A DNA stretch of 19,151 nucleotides, from positions 1 through 19,151 of the forward strand of contig CABUAT010000038.1 in NCBI GenBank assembly GCA_902489665.1, written 5' to 3'. Of this stretch, positions 1-7,336 are shown piece by piece. The stretch is from an uncultured Collinsella sp. (GTDB lineage: Bacteria; Actinomycetota; Coriobacteriia; Coriobacteriales; Coriobacteriaceae). The notes below the pieces were generated by a model, which was given only the letters and a program-made list of their open reading frames with translations, ran no database searches and was not told the origin of the DNA. The number at the start of each line of letters is the position of its first letter. Position 1 is the stretch's first letter. The translations under genes and the position numbers were made by a program.

Positions 1-40
1 ACCCCGCGCCCCGTCCCGGCGAGCCTCTGGCTAGCAACGA

Positions 41-90
41 CAATCAAAAAACAACAAGGGGCTCCCCCGTTCATCAACGGAGGAGCCCCT
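41..90 (-). terminator. Rho-independent terminator downstream of pcrA
   Basis: The arms at 57-65 and 82-90 are exactly complementary (9 bp). After one C/A mismatch, an inner 5-bp stem (67-71 with 76-80) closes a 4-nt loop. Read on the minus strand, the hairpin is followed by a T-rich run from the A-rich 41-56 segment, as expected of an intrinsic terminator. It is the likely transcript end of pcrA. The plus-strand side lacks a comparable T tract. Confidence 0.75.
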
Positions 91-174
91 ACTCGTATCT
101 ATATATCAGCCCACCCGGCTCTCCAGATCAAAAAGCGGACGAGCAAGGCGACGTTCGCAAGCAACGTTACCTAA

Positions 175-304
175 GGACCTGGGCGGGCGTATGGGGCAAC
201 ATCGATCGCGAGTTCCGCACGCAAAGGAGGCCACTTAATGTGGCCTCCGTCTTGCGCAGGACTGCCCGAGCAGGCGATGTTGCCCCATACGCCCGCCCAG
301 GTCC
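175..304. repeat. 130-nt element bounded by perfect 30-bp inverted repeat, with nested hairpin
   Basis: Positions 175-204 and 275-304 are perfect reverse complements over 30 bp. The 70-nt interior contains a second hairpin: 226-234 pairs with 240-248 (9 bp, 5-nt loop), supported by 220-224 with 252-256. On the minus strand the inner hairpin is followed by a short TTT, so it could also terminate transcription. The right arm ends 7 nt after the pcrA stop codon, so the whole structure lies in the pcrA 3' untranslated region. It encodes no protein I can support. It could be a dispersed palindromic element, a stabilising 3' structure or a small MITE; its nature is unknown. Confidence 0.7.
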
Positions 305-311
305 GCCGGGA

Positions 312-3212
312 TTATGACAGCTTGACGATCGGCGCGAAGCCCTTCATTAGCTTTTTGGTCTGGCCGGTCTTTTCGAATTGAACCTCGATCATGTCTCCGG
401 CGACCGAGATCACGGTACCCGTGCCAAAGGTCTTGTGGCTCACGGTATCGCCCGCGGCAAAGTCCTGCGATGCACTGGCGCGATCGACCTTGCGCTCCAC
501 CGTCGGCGACACCTTAGACGACGGCTTTTTAGCTCGCGGCGCGCCCGAGCCAAAGGTCGAGGCAACACGGCCGGCGTCGGGTGAGACCCCACGATGGCGC
601 TCGGTCCCGTAGCTGCTGCCACCAAAGAAATCGTCAAAGCTCGATCCGCCGCGCGAACCGGAACCGCCGGTCGAACGCGTATGCGAGCCAAACACCTTGC
701 CGCCATACATATCCGAGCCCATGCCCGAGCCAAAGGTGCCGTGACGGTCGCCGCGCTTCTCCCAGCCCGTGCCTTCAAAACCGGCAGAACCGATACCGCT
801 AAACTCGATATCCTCAAACGGAATCTCGTTGAGGAAGCGCGAACGCGGGTTGGCAGAGGTCGAGCCGTAGGTGCGACGCGTAGCCGCATAGGTCAAGAAC
901 AGGCGCTTACGGGCGCGCGTGATGGCGACGTAGGCCAGGCGACGTTCCTCCTCGAGCTTACCCGGGTCATCGCTGCCGCCAAAGTCGTGCACGTGTGGGA
1001 AGATACCCTCCTCCATGCCGGCCACGAACACCGCCGGGAACTCCAGGCCCTTGGCGGAGTGGATGGTCATCATGGTGATGGCATGCGTCTCGCCGGCCAG
1101 GGAATCCAAGTCGGAGCGCAGGGCCAGCCACTCCATGAGTGCCGGCAGCGCCTTACAGGTGAGCGGACCGTAGGTGCGCTCAATCTCGTCGGCATGCACG
1201 GCACCCGCCGGCATCTCCGTCGGCGCGGCATACGCGTTGCCCGCGATGGCGGCGGCCAGGGCATCCTGCGGTGAGAGCGCCGGGGCGGCTAGTCTATCGA
1301 GCGGATTGGAACCTGCAGCATCGCGCGCGCCGACGAGTGCCTCAAACGAGGATGCCGGGGCGGACGGCCCCGGTTCGGGCGCGGGCGCGCTCACCACGAC
1401 GGGCTCGGGCTCGGCGCCGGCAGGAACGTCGGCAACACCGGCTGCGCGCAGCTCTTCCAAGCTCTCGAGCGTACCCTCGATGTCCTCGTGCGTCTCCTCA
1501 AATTCGGCAGCGACGCCCAGGAATTCCTGGATGTTCTCGGCGCGGCTCTCGGACTCCATGGTGCCCTCGGCGCGAAATGCCTGCAGCAAGCCCGTCTTAT
1601 CGACAATCATCTCGACGACGTCCTTGAGCTCGCCGTCCATGCGGCGGCCCTCGCGCACCAGCGACACAAAGCTCGACAGGCCGTTGCGCACCTTGGCGCT
1701 AAACATGCCGGTCTCGGCGCACGCGATCTCGCAAGCCTGGAAGAACGAGCAGTGGTTGTCGCGCGCCAGCTGCTCGATCTTTTGGATCGAGGTGGAACCG
1801 ATGCCGCGGCGAGGTGTGTTGATGACGCGCTTGACGCTCATCTCGTCGGCCGGGTTCACGATCATCTTGAGGTAGGCCATGACGTCGCGGATCTCGGCAC
1901 GGTCGAAGAATCGCGTGCCGCCCACGATCTTGTAGGGCACGCCCGCGCGCAGGAACATATCTTCGAGAATACGCGACTGGGCGTTGGTGCGGTAGAACAC
2001 GGCGATGTCGTCGTAGCTCGTACCCTTGGCGTGCAGCTTCTCGATCTCGCCGGCAATCCAGCGGCCCTCGTCGCGCTCGTCGCTCGCCTGGAAGGCCTGG
2101 ATCTTCTCGCCATCGCCCTCGGCCGTAAACAGGCGCTTGTCCTTGCGCTGCGAGTTGTAGCGCACCACGGCGTTGGCGGCGCTCAGGATGTGACCCGTGG
2201 AGCGATAGTTCTGCTCCAGCTTGACGGTCTTGCAGTTTTTAAAGTCCTTCTCAAAGTCCAGGATGTTGGTGATGTCGGCGCCGCGCCAGCTATAAATGGA
2301 CTGGTCATCGTCGCCTACGACCATGAGGTTTTGGTACTTGGCGGCCAGCAGGTTGGCGATTTCGTACTGGACGTGGTTGGTGTCCTGATACTCGTCGACG
2401 CTAATGTAGCGGAAGCGCTCTTGGTACTTATCGAGCACCTCGGGGCGGGTGCGCAGCAGCTCAAGCGCGCGCACGAGCAGGTCGTCGAAGTCCATCGCAT
2501 TGGCGGCGCGCAGGCGGCGCTCCAGCTCCAGGTAGACTTGCGCGGCCTTTTTGTCGTTGGGGCTATCGGCGCTCTTGAGCATGTCCTCGGGGCCGATCAT
2601 GGCGTTTTTGGCCGAGCTGATCTTGCTGCGGATCATGTTGATGGGGAACTGCTTTTGCTCGATGCCGAGCGCCTGCATAATGTCACGCACCATGCGCTTT
2701 GAGTCATCATCATCGTAGATGGTGAACTGACCGGTATAGCCCAGCAAGTCGGCGTCCTCACGCAGCATGCGCACACACATGGCATGGAAGGTGCACACCC
2801 ACATGCCGCGGGTGCCGCTGGGAATGAGCGCCGCCAGACGCTCGCGCATCTCGGCCGCGGCCTTGTTGGTAAACGTGATGGCAAGAACCTGCCAAGGCTT
2901 AACACCCAGGTCGCCGAGCATATGTGCGATGCGGAAGGTCAAGACGCGGGTCTTGCCCGAGCCGGCGCCGGCGAGCACCAGCAACGGACCCTCGGTGGAC
3001 AGGACCGCCTCGCGCTGGGCGGGATTAAGGCTGTCAATGTCGACGAGCGGCTTGGCGGGCTTGGGCGCCGGCGCGGGAGCGTCGTAGATGTCGAGCGGGA
3101 CGAGCTCGGGCTCCGGCGCTGCAGGGGCGGTGTATGCATCGAGCGGCACGGGTTCCGGCGCGGGCGGCACGGGTACCGCGGCGTTCTTTTCCCAGGGCAG
3201 GGGCTGGGTCAT
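312..3212 (-). CDS. pcrA: ATP-dependent DNA helicase PcrA/UvrD
   Basis: This is a superfamily 1A 3'-5' DNA helicase that unwinds DNA in nucleotide excision repair, mismatch or replication repair, and displaces proteins from DNA. With the start used here (966 aa) the visible motifs are the Q-motif LNPAQREAV near 62-70, Walker A GAGSGKT (82-88), Walker B DEYQDT (273-278), motif III GDDDQSIYSWRGA (300-312) and motif VI around EERRLAYVAITRARKR (754-769). The C-terminal 50 residues match the PcrA Tudor-like domain (GDTVSHKTFGTGTV), known in the family to contact RNA polymerase. I chose the ATG at 3212 because GAGGAG lies just upstream and a TATACT box lies between it and the longer in-frame start at 3296. 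The protein is over 200 aa longer than typical PcrA (about 720 aa) because of a Pro/Ala-rich N-terminus (about 50 aa), a roughly 110-aa Pro/Ala/Glu-rich insert at about 577-690 in the 2B region, and a Gly/Ser-rich linker before the Tudor domain. Helicase identity is certain; PcrA rather than UvrD is preferred from the tail. Confidence 0.97.
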   Translation of the reverse strand: MTQPLPWEKNAAVPVPPAPEPVPLDAYTAPAAPEPELVPLDIYDAPAPAPKPAKPLVDIDSLNPAQREAVLSTEGPLLVLAGAGSGKTRVLTFRIAHMLGDLGVKPWQVLAITFTNKAAAEMRERLAALIPSGTRGMWVCTFHAMCVRMLREDADLLGYTGQFTIYDDDDSKRMVRDIMQALGIEQKQFPINMIRSKISSAKNAMIGPEDMLKSADSPNDKKAAQVYLELERRLRAANAMDFDDLLVRALELLRTRPEVLDKYQERFRYISVDEYQDTNHVQYEIANLLAAKYQNLMVVGDDDQSIYSWRGADITNILDFEKDFKNCKTVKLEQNYRSTGHILSAANAVVRYNSQRKDKRLFTAEGDGEKIQAFQASDERDEGRWIAGEIEKLHAKGTSYDDIAVFYRTNAQSRILEDMFLRAGVPYKIVGGTRFFDRAEIRDVMAYLKMIVNPADEMSVKRVINTPRRGIGSTSIQKIEQLARDNHCSFFQACEIACAETGMFSAKVRNGLSSFVSLVREGRRMDGELKDVVEMIVDKTGLLQAFRAEGTMESESRAENIQEFLGVAAEFEETHEDIEGTLESLEELRAAGVADVPAGAEPEPVVVSAPAPEPGPSAPASSFEALVGARDAAGSNPLDRLAAPALSPQDALAAAIAGNAYAAPTEMPAGAVHADEIERTYGPLTCKALPALMEWLALRSDLDSLAGETHAITMMTIHSAKGLEFPAVFVAGMEEGIFPHVHDFGGSDDPGKLEEERRLAYVAITRARKRLFLTYAATRRTYGSTSANPRSRFLNEIPFEDIEFSGIGSAGFEGTGWEKRGDRHGTFGSGMGSDMYGGKVFGSHTRSTGGSGSRGGSSFDDFFGGSSYGTERHRGVSPDAGRVASTFGSGAPRAKKPSSKVSPTVERKVDRASASQDFAAGDTVSHKTFGTGTVISVAGDMIEVQFEKTGQTKKLMKGFAPIVKLS

Positions 3213-3273
3213 GGGCGACTCCTCATCTGACGGACGGCGCGCCTGCGGGCGGCGCCATAGTTTGAGCCGTACC

Positions 3274-3279
3274 AGTATA
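3274..3279 (-). promoter_or_regulatory. Putative -10 box for pcrA
   Basis: On the minus strand this reads TATACT, 62 nt upstream of the chosen pcrA ATG, giving a leader of about 55 nt. No convincing -35 hexamer is present at 16-18 bp spacing, so the call rests on the -10 match and its position. Confidence 0.4.
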
Positions 3280-3348
3280 CCGAGCCGCGCGGACACCGAC
3301 GCAAATCACACCACGACTCCGTGCGTCACCGTCAGGCCCGCCCCAGCG

Positions 3349-3420
3349 GATTTGGCGCAATGGGGTCAGGTTAGTCTGCACCATGTTGCTGCAAAGCAAC
3401 CTGTTCCCATTGCACCAATC
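3349..3420. repeat. 72-nt imperfect long hairpin upstream of pcrA
   Basis: Positions 3349-3364 pair with 3406-3420 (one bulge, and one C/A pair that becomes G-U in minus-strand RNA). After a 2-nt mismatch, 3367-3372 pairs with 3398-3403. A competing small hairpin (3385-3390 with 3395-3400, GCAA loop) sits inside. The element lies in the 356-nt stretch 3213-3568, which otherwise holds only the pcrA leader and promoter and the uppP terminator; I see no gene there. Function unknown. Confidence 0.5.
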
Positions 3421-3483
3421 AGGGAGCCACCGATGTCACGGCAACGGTAGCGAGCGGCGGCCAGAGCGAACAAATTGGCATGA

Positions 3484-3524
3484 AAAGAGGGCGGCATAGA
3501 CCTTTTGGTCATGCCGCCCTCTTT
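3484..3524 (-). terminator. Terminator downstream of uppP
   Basis: A perfect 14-bp stem (3484-3497 with 3511-3524) is extended by a 4-bp GACC/GGTC helix closing a TTTT loop. On the minus strand the stem ends in CTCTTTT, a modest U tract. It sits 44 nt after the uppP stop codon. No plus-strand gene precedes it, so it serves uppP. Confidence 0.75.
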
Positions 3525-3568
3525 GAATGACAAGTTGTCGTTCTGGCCGCCGCGCAGCGTCAACCAAG

Positions 3569-4549
3569 TTACAGGCCGAGCATAGGCTCCAAGACGAAGA
3601 AGTACGCAAGCACCACGATGCCCAGAACGATGCGGTAGACGCCGAAGCACTTGAAGTCGTGACGGCGGACGAAGCCCATGAGCCACTTGATAGCGATGAG
3701 CGAAACCACAAAGGCCACAACGCAGCCCACGCCCAGGATGGCGACCTCGTTGGCACCGAACGTACCGCCCTTGATGAAATACTTGACCAGCTTGAGCGCA
3801 CTCGCGCCAAACATGACAGGGATGGCCAGGAAGAACGTAAACTTGGACGCCACCGAACGCGTGCAGCCCAAAAGCAGGCCGCCGATGATGGTGGAACCGG
3901 AGCGCGACGTGCCCGGAATCAGCGAGAGCACCTGGAAGCATCCGATGCCCAGTGTGGTCTTCCAACTCAGGTCCTCGAGCGTGGTGATGGAACCAAAGTC
4001 CAGATCCTCGTCATCGTCCTCATCCTCAGCGGTAGCCGCGGCGGGCGCCGCAAAGTGCGCACCGGCGGGACGTCCACCCGACACCACAGCACGCGAACCA
4101 AACGAACCGGCAACGGCCATTTCCTCGCGCTTGCTCGCGCGCCAGTTCTCGATCACGATAAACAGCACGCCGTACACAATGAGCGCCAGCGCCACGACGG
4201 GAGCATTGTAGAAATGCTCCTCCATCCAGTCGTTGAGCGGCAGGCCGATCGCCGCCGCAGGAATGCAACCGAGCACAATCTTGCCCCACAGCACCCCGGT
4301 GTCGCGACGGCCCTCCTTGCCCTTGCTGGGCGAGAACGGATTGAGCTCATGGAAGAACAGCACACAGACGGCCAGAATGGCGCCGAGCTGAATCACGACC
4401 AGGAACATATTCCAGAACGTCTCGCTCACGTTCATCTTGACGAACTCGTCCACCAAGATCATGTGACCGGTCGACGAAACAGGCAGCCATTCGGTGATGC
4501 CCTCGACCAGGCCCATGAAGGCAGATTTTAGAAGCTCGATAATATCCAA
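3569..4549 (-). CDS. uppP: Undecaprenyl-diphosphate phosphatase (UppP/BacA family)
   Basis: This integral membrane enzyme dephosphorylates undecaprenyl pyrophosphate to regenerate the lipid carrier for peptidoglycan and other wall polymers; overexpression confers bacitracin resistance in this family. The signature EGITEWLPVSSTGH (16-29) carries the catalytic glutamates, and PGTSRSGST (212-220) is the second conserved loop. Several hydrophobic helices follow. The start is taken as TTG at 4549, preceded by GAGGGGGT, which places MDIIELL directly before the family's usual first helix. An in-frame ATG at 4867 would add 106 aa of unrelated sequence and overlap the divergent usp gene. At 326 aa it is about 50 aa longer than E. 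coli UppP (273 aa). The extra length is a hydrophilic loop at roughly 137-195, rich in Ala/Gly and ending in a run of Asp/Glu, inserted between a transmembrane helix and the PGTSRSG loop. Transcribed divergently from usp. Confidence 0.96.
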   Translation of the reverse strand: MDIIELLKSAFMGLVEGITEWLPVSSTGHMILVDEFVKMNVSETFWNMFLVVIQLGAILAVCVLFFHELNPFSPSKGKEGRRDTGVLWGKIVLGCIPAAAIGLPLNDWMEEHFYNAPVVALALIVYGVLFIVIENWRASKREEMAVAGSFGSRAVVSGGRPAGAHFAAPAAATAEDEDDDEDLDFGSITTLEDLSWKTTLGIGCFQVLSLIPGTSRSGSTIIGGLLLGCTRSVASKFTFFLAIPVMFGASALKLVKYFIKGGTFGANEVAILGVGCVVAFVVSLIAIKWLMGFVRRHDFKCFGVYRIVLGIVVLAYFFVLEPMLGL

Positions 4550-4797
4550 AGGGACCCCCTCGTTAGACACCCGCCGATATTGTTCTGCGGACGGTGCGGG
4601 CGATGTCCCATTATCAACCGTTGGCGGCGCGCCTGCGCCTACCCTTACCAAAAAACTCGCCCGTTTACAGAATTGCGAGCGGTCAAACCCAAATCCTTGG
4701 GTATAACTGCAACAAGATAAAGTGTCCGGCGGCCAACGCGCACGCGCCCGCCCGATGCACGAGCCCCGCGCCCGTGCGATAGACCAAGGAGGAAACC

Positions 4798-5235
4798 ATG
4801 AACGAGGGCTACACCAAGGTATTTGTTTCACTCGACGGTACTGAGCAGCAGGATTTTGTGCTCGCACGCGCCATCAAGGTCGCCGCGAACAACGGCGCCA
4901 AGCTGATCATCGGCCACGTTATCGATTCCACGGCGCTCGAGAGCGCCGGTTCCTATCCGGTCGATCTGGTCAACGGCCTAGAGGAGGCATTTAAGAACTC
5001 CATCGCCAAGCAGCTCGAAGAGGCCAAGGCCAATCCCGATATTCCCGAGGTCGAGGTCATGATTCGCGCCGGCCGCATTCGCGAGACGCTCAAGGACGAG
5101 ATGCTCGACGTGGTTAAGCCCGACCTGGTGCTCTGCGGCGCCCGCGGCCTGTCCTCGATCAAGTATGCGCTGCTGGGTTCGATTTCGACGTTCCTGCTGC
5201 GCAATACGGACTGCGACATCTTGGTCGTGAAGTAG
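4798..5235 (+). CDS. Universal stress protein (UspA family)
   Basis: A single-domain 145-aa cytoplasmic Usp with the alternating strand/helix pattern of the family. Near the C-terminus it has the nucleotide-binding signature G-x2-G-x9-G-S (GARG, nine residues, GS), as in the ATP-binding MJ0577-type subgroup rather than the non-binding UspA subgroup. Usp proteins bind ATP as dimers and modulate survival under starvation or stress; the specific role here cannot be read from sequence. The start ATG has a strong AAGGAGGA ribosome site at 5-nt spacing. A TATAAC hexamer at 4702-4707 is a possible -10, but no good -35 accompanies it. The gene is monocistronic: divergent from uppP and followed by a long hairpin and a strong terminator. 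Confidence 0.93.
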   Translation: MNEGYTKVFVSLDGTEQQDFVLARAIKVAANNGAKLIIGHVIDSTALESAGSYPVDLVNGLEEAFKNSIAKQLEEAKANPDIPEVEVMIRAGRIRETLKDEMLDVVKPDLVLCGARGLSSIKYALLGSISTFLLRNTDCDILVVK

Positions 5236-5248
5236 GTTCCTTCCCGCC

Positions 5249-5339
5249 GGCGCAAGGCCTGCGGGGTTATCACGCCGACGTCCTCGCCGCTTCGCGGCTG
5301 CGGGATGTCGGCTTAGATAACCCCTCCCGGCCTTGCGCC
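5249..5339. repeat. 91-nt long extended hairpin downstream of usp
   Basis: Four consecutive helices stack into one rod: 5249-5259 with 5329-5339 (11 bp), 5263-5271 with 5316-5324 (9 bp), 5274-5283 with 5303-5312 (10 bp including one G-U), and 5286-5290 with 5294-5298 (5 bp, TTC loop). It begins 13 nt after the usp stop codon and precedes an independent terminator. It has no U tract of its own, so it is not an ordinary terminator. It resembles the 175-304 element in design but not in sequence. Confidence 0.7.
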
Positions 5340-5381
5340 TTCGTCACCGTACTTCAGCGAGTTGGCTGATGGAAAAATGGT

Positions 5382-5405
5382 GTGCCGCCCCGTTTGGGGC
5401 GGCAC
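5382..5405 (+). terminator. Bidirectional terminator between usp and the histidine kinase
   Basis: A perfect 10-bp GC-rich stem (5382-5391 with 5396-5405) has a GTTT loop. On the plus strand it is followed by GTTTTGTTT; on the minus strand by CCATTTTTCC. It therefore can terminate both usp (plus) and the convergent kinase gene (minus), whose stop codon lies 32 nt beyond. Confidence 0.88.
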
Positions 5406-5436
5406 GTTTTGTTTGGACGGGCGTTTGCCGTGTGCG

Positions 5437-6480
5437 TTACTCGAAGTATTGGAACTTGTTGGTTGAGAAGGCGAATGTTACGACGAAGCCTTTGCCGGAG
5501 TCGGATGCCGCGGTGACGTCGATGCCCATCTTGGAGCACAGGCGCGCCACCAGGTAGAGGCCGATGCCCGTTGCGCGCTTGGTGGTGCGGCCGTTGTCGC
5601 CGGTAAAGCCCTTCTCGAACACGCGCGGCAGGTCGGCCGCGCTCACGCCGCAGCCGTTATCGGCAACAGTGAGTTCAATGCGCTCACTTGCCAGGCCCTC
5701 GTCCAGCAACGCGCCCGAAAACACGATCTTCGCGCCGTCCTCGCGCGCGTATTTAATGCTGTTCTGGATGAGCTGGCCCAGAATAAACTCAAGCCACTTC
5801 TCGTCGGTAAAGACCTCGAAGTCGAGGTTCTCGCACACTGGGGCCACGTGCGCCGCGATGAGCTCGCGCGCGTTGGCCTTAATCGCGCCCGTCACCAAGG
5901 TCTTGAGATTCCAGCGGCGAATCAGGTAGTCCCGCTCCACGACTTCCGAGCGCGCGTAGTACAGTGCCTGGTCGATATAGCGCTCCACACGAGCCAGCTC
6001 ACGGCCCAGGTCATCCACACGCGACAGATCGTCTTCGCTGCCGTCCAGGTTTTCCAAAATTAGATGGGCCGCCGCCAGGGGCAGCTTGGCCTCGTGAACC
6101 CAGCTTTCGATATAGTCGCGATAGTCATCGGTCTGACGCCGGCCTTCGGCAACCTCGTCGCAGGCAGCTTTGCCCACCCGGCGCAAGACCTCGTACTCGA
6201 GCTCGCCCTCGGCATAGGTCGGACATTGCACCATCTCCTGCACCCATGCGGGACTCTCGAGCTCCTCTGCCGCACGCTCCAGCTGGCGCAGAAAACGACG
6301 ACGGCGCGCGTACTCGATCACGATGCCGAGCATACCAAAGATAAAGGACACGCCGACCGCCACGACCACGATAGAAACGGGTGCGCCGGCGACCGTCAGC
6401 ACAAAGCAGCTCAGCAGCACACCGCACGTCCACACGGCGACGGGAAGCAGCGCATCTTTAAAGAACTTGCCAAACGACAT
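5437..6480 (-). CDS. Sensor histidine kinase, BceS/intramembrane-sensing type
   Basis: A membrane histidine kinase of 347 aa that would autophosphorylate and pass phosphate to the adjacent regulator. The N-terminus has two hydrophobic segments (about 11-30 and 35-55) with almost no loop between them, and no extracellular sensor domain or HAMP domain. This is the architecture of intramembrane-sensing kinases. The H-box WVHEAKLPL places the phospho-acceptor at His129, and its W-V-H-E-x-K-x-P pattern is typical of BceS-like kinases. The N-box contains NSIKYA (Asn240), G1 is DNGCG (274-278), the F-box is FEKGF and G2 is GIGLYL (305-310), so the catalytic domain looks complete. The ATG lies 9 nt after the stop codon of the upstream regulator gene, in one operon. 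BceS partners are usually bacitracin/peptide-exporting ABC transporters, but none is encoded here. Confidence 0.92.
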   Translation of the reverse strand: MSFGKFFKDALLPVAVWTCGVLLSCFVLTVAGAPVSIVVVAVGVSFIFGMLGIVIEYARRRRFLRQLERAAEELESPAWVQEMVQCPTYAEGELEYEVLRRVGKAACDEVAEGRRQTDDYRDYIESWVHEAKLPLAAAHLILENLDGSEDDLSRVDDLGRELARVERYIDQALYYARSEVVERDYLIRRWNLKTLVTGAIKANARELIAAHVAPVCENLDFEVFTDEKWLEFILGQLIQNSIKYAREDGAKIVFSGALLDEGLASERIELTVADNGCGVSAADLPRVFEKGFTGDNGRTTKRATGIGLYLVARLCSKMGIDVTAASDSGKGFVVTFAFSTNKFQYFE

Positions 6481-6489
6481 AGCCGGCCC

Positions 6490-7161
6490 CTAGACCGAAT
6501 AGCCTTGGCCGCGATGCGTGGTCAAATACCCCTTGATGCCGATTTTTTCGAGCGTGGTGCGCAGGCGGTTGATGTTGACGGTGAGCGTATTGTCGTCCAC
6601 GAAGGCGTCGGAGTCCCACAGGTCCTGCATGATGGCCGAGCGCGAAACAATCTTGCCCGCGCGGCTCAGAAGCAGCGAGAGAATACGCAGTTCGTTTTTT
6701 GTGAGCTCGGTGCTGGTGCCCGTTTGCGTGTTGGTGACCATGGAGCGTGCGAGGTCGAGCTCCAGTCCCTTGTGGACGAGCGTGCTGCGCTCGCCCGCCG
6801 CCGCGGTGCGACGCAGCAAGGCATTGATGCGCGCCACGAGCACGCGCGCGCTATAGGGCTTGGGAACAAAGTCGTCCGCGCCGAGCGTCATGGCCATGAC
6901 CTCGTCGATCTCGGTCGCGCGCGACGTGAGGACGATGATGGGAACCTCGGATTCGCGGCGAACCTCATGGCAGATATGCTGGCCGTCCTTGACGGGAAGC
7001 GTGAGGTCGAGCAGCACCAGGTCGGGCGCGGCGGCGAGAATATCGCGCGAGACATGCTCAAACGATTCGCAGGCCTCGACCTCAAAACCGGCACGGGCAA
7101 GGATGTCGGCAAGCTCACGACGAATGGGCTCGTCGTCCTCAACGATATAGATTAGCGCCAT
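6490..7161 (-). CDS. OmpR-family response regulator, BceR-like
   Basis: A 223-aa DNA-binding regulator. The receiver domain occupies about 1-115 with acidic pocket EDD (8-10), phospho-acceptor Asp52 in LLDLTLP and Lys101 in FVPKPY. A winged-helix trans_reg_C domain occupies about 128-223 and ends in the usual TTHRGQGY motif. I chose the ATG at 7161 because the receiver domain starts there (MALIYIVEDD) and a G-rich GAGGGGGG precedes it; an upstream ATG at 7239 would add 26 residues unlike the family. It is the first gene of a two-gene operon with the kinase. A perfect palindrome GCGGATCCGC at 7205-7214 lies 44 nt upstream and could be an autoregulatory site, which is inference only. Target genes are not evident. 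Confidence 0.93.
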   Translation of the reverse strand: MALIYIVEDDEPIRRELADILARAGFEVEACESFEHVSRDILAAAPDLVLLDLTLPVKDGQHICHEVRRESEVPIIVLTSRATEIDEVMAMTLGADDFVPKPYSARVLVARINALLRRTAAAGERSTLVHKGLELDLARSMVTNTQTGTSTELTKNELRILSLLLSRAGKIVSRSAIMQDLWDSDAFVDDNTLTVNINRLRTTLEKIGIKGYLTTHRGQGYSV

Positions 7162-7195
7162 GGATTCCGCCCCCCCCTCTTGGTTGTCTTGCCCC

Positions 7196-7214
7196 ATTAT
7201 GACCGCGGATCCGC
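7196..7214 (-). promoter_or_regulatory. Possible promoter/operator of the BceRS-like operon
   Basis: On the minus strand a CATAAT hexamer (7196-7201) could serve as -10 for the regulator gene, giving a leader of about 30 nt. A perfect 10-bp palindrome GCGGATCCGC (7205-7214) lies directly upstream in the spacer region. No recognisable -35 is present. Regulator binding is speculative. Confidence 0.3.
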
Positions 7215-7336
7215 AGATACGCGCCTCACGCGGCACCAAAGTGACAGAACTGTTCGCGAGTGGCAGAGGCTTGCCTCTCGCTCGCGACGAGCACGGGAAT
7301 TAAATGAGTTTTTAATCCCCGTCCCAGAAACATCAT

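Noticed and set aside
1..174. Open plus-strand frame running from the left edge to a TAA at 172-174
   Set aside because: It reads straight through the terminator hairpin at 57-90 and has low-quality, non-domain sequence; another frame stops at 32-34. The left edge cannot be assigned.
1488..2702. Plus-strand open frame (404 aa) inside pcrA
   Set aside because: Antisense to the conserved helicase motifs; no domain and no ribosome site.
4550..4867. Extended N-terminus of UppP up to an ATG at 4867
   Set aside because: It adds 106 residues absent from the family, overlaps the start of divergent usp, and a TTG with a good ribosome site fits the conserved start.
7247..7255. GAAC-T-GTTC as a LexA/SOS box
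   Set aside because: Gram-positive LexA sites have GAAC and GTTC separated by 4 nt; here the spacer is 1 nt and the downstream genes are not SOS genes.
7293..7322. Hairpin after the hypothetical gene as its terminator
   Set aside because: The stem is 5 bp, a mismatch and 6 A/T pairs, and on the minus strand it is followed by TCGTCGCGAG rather than a U tract; too weak to call.
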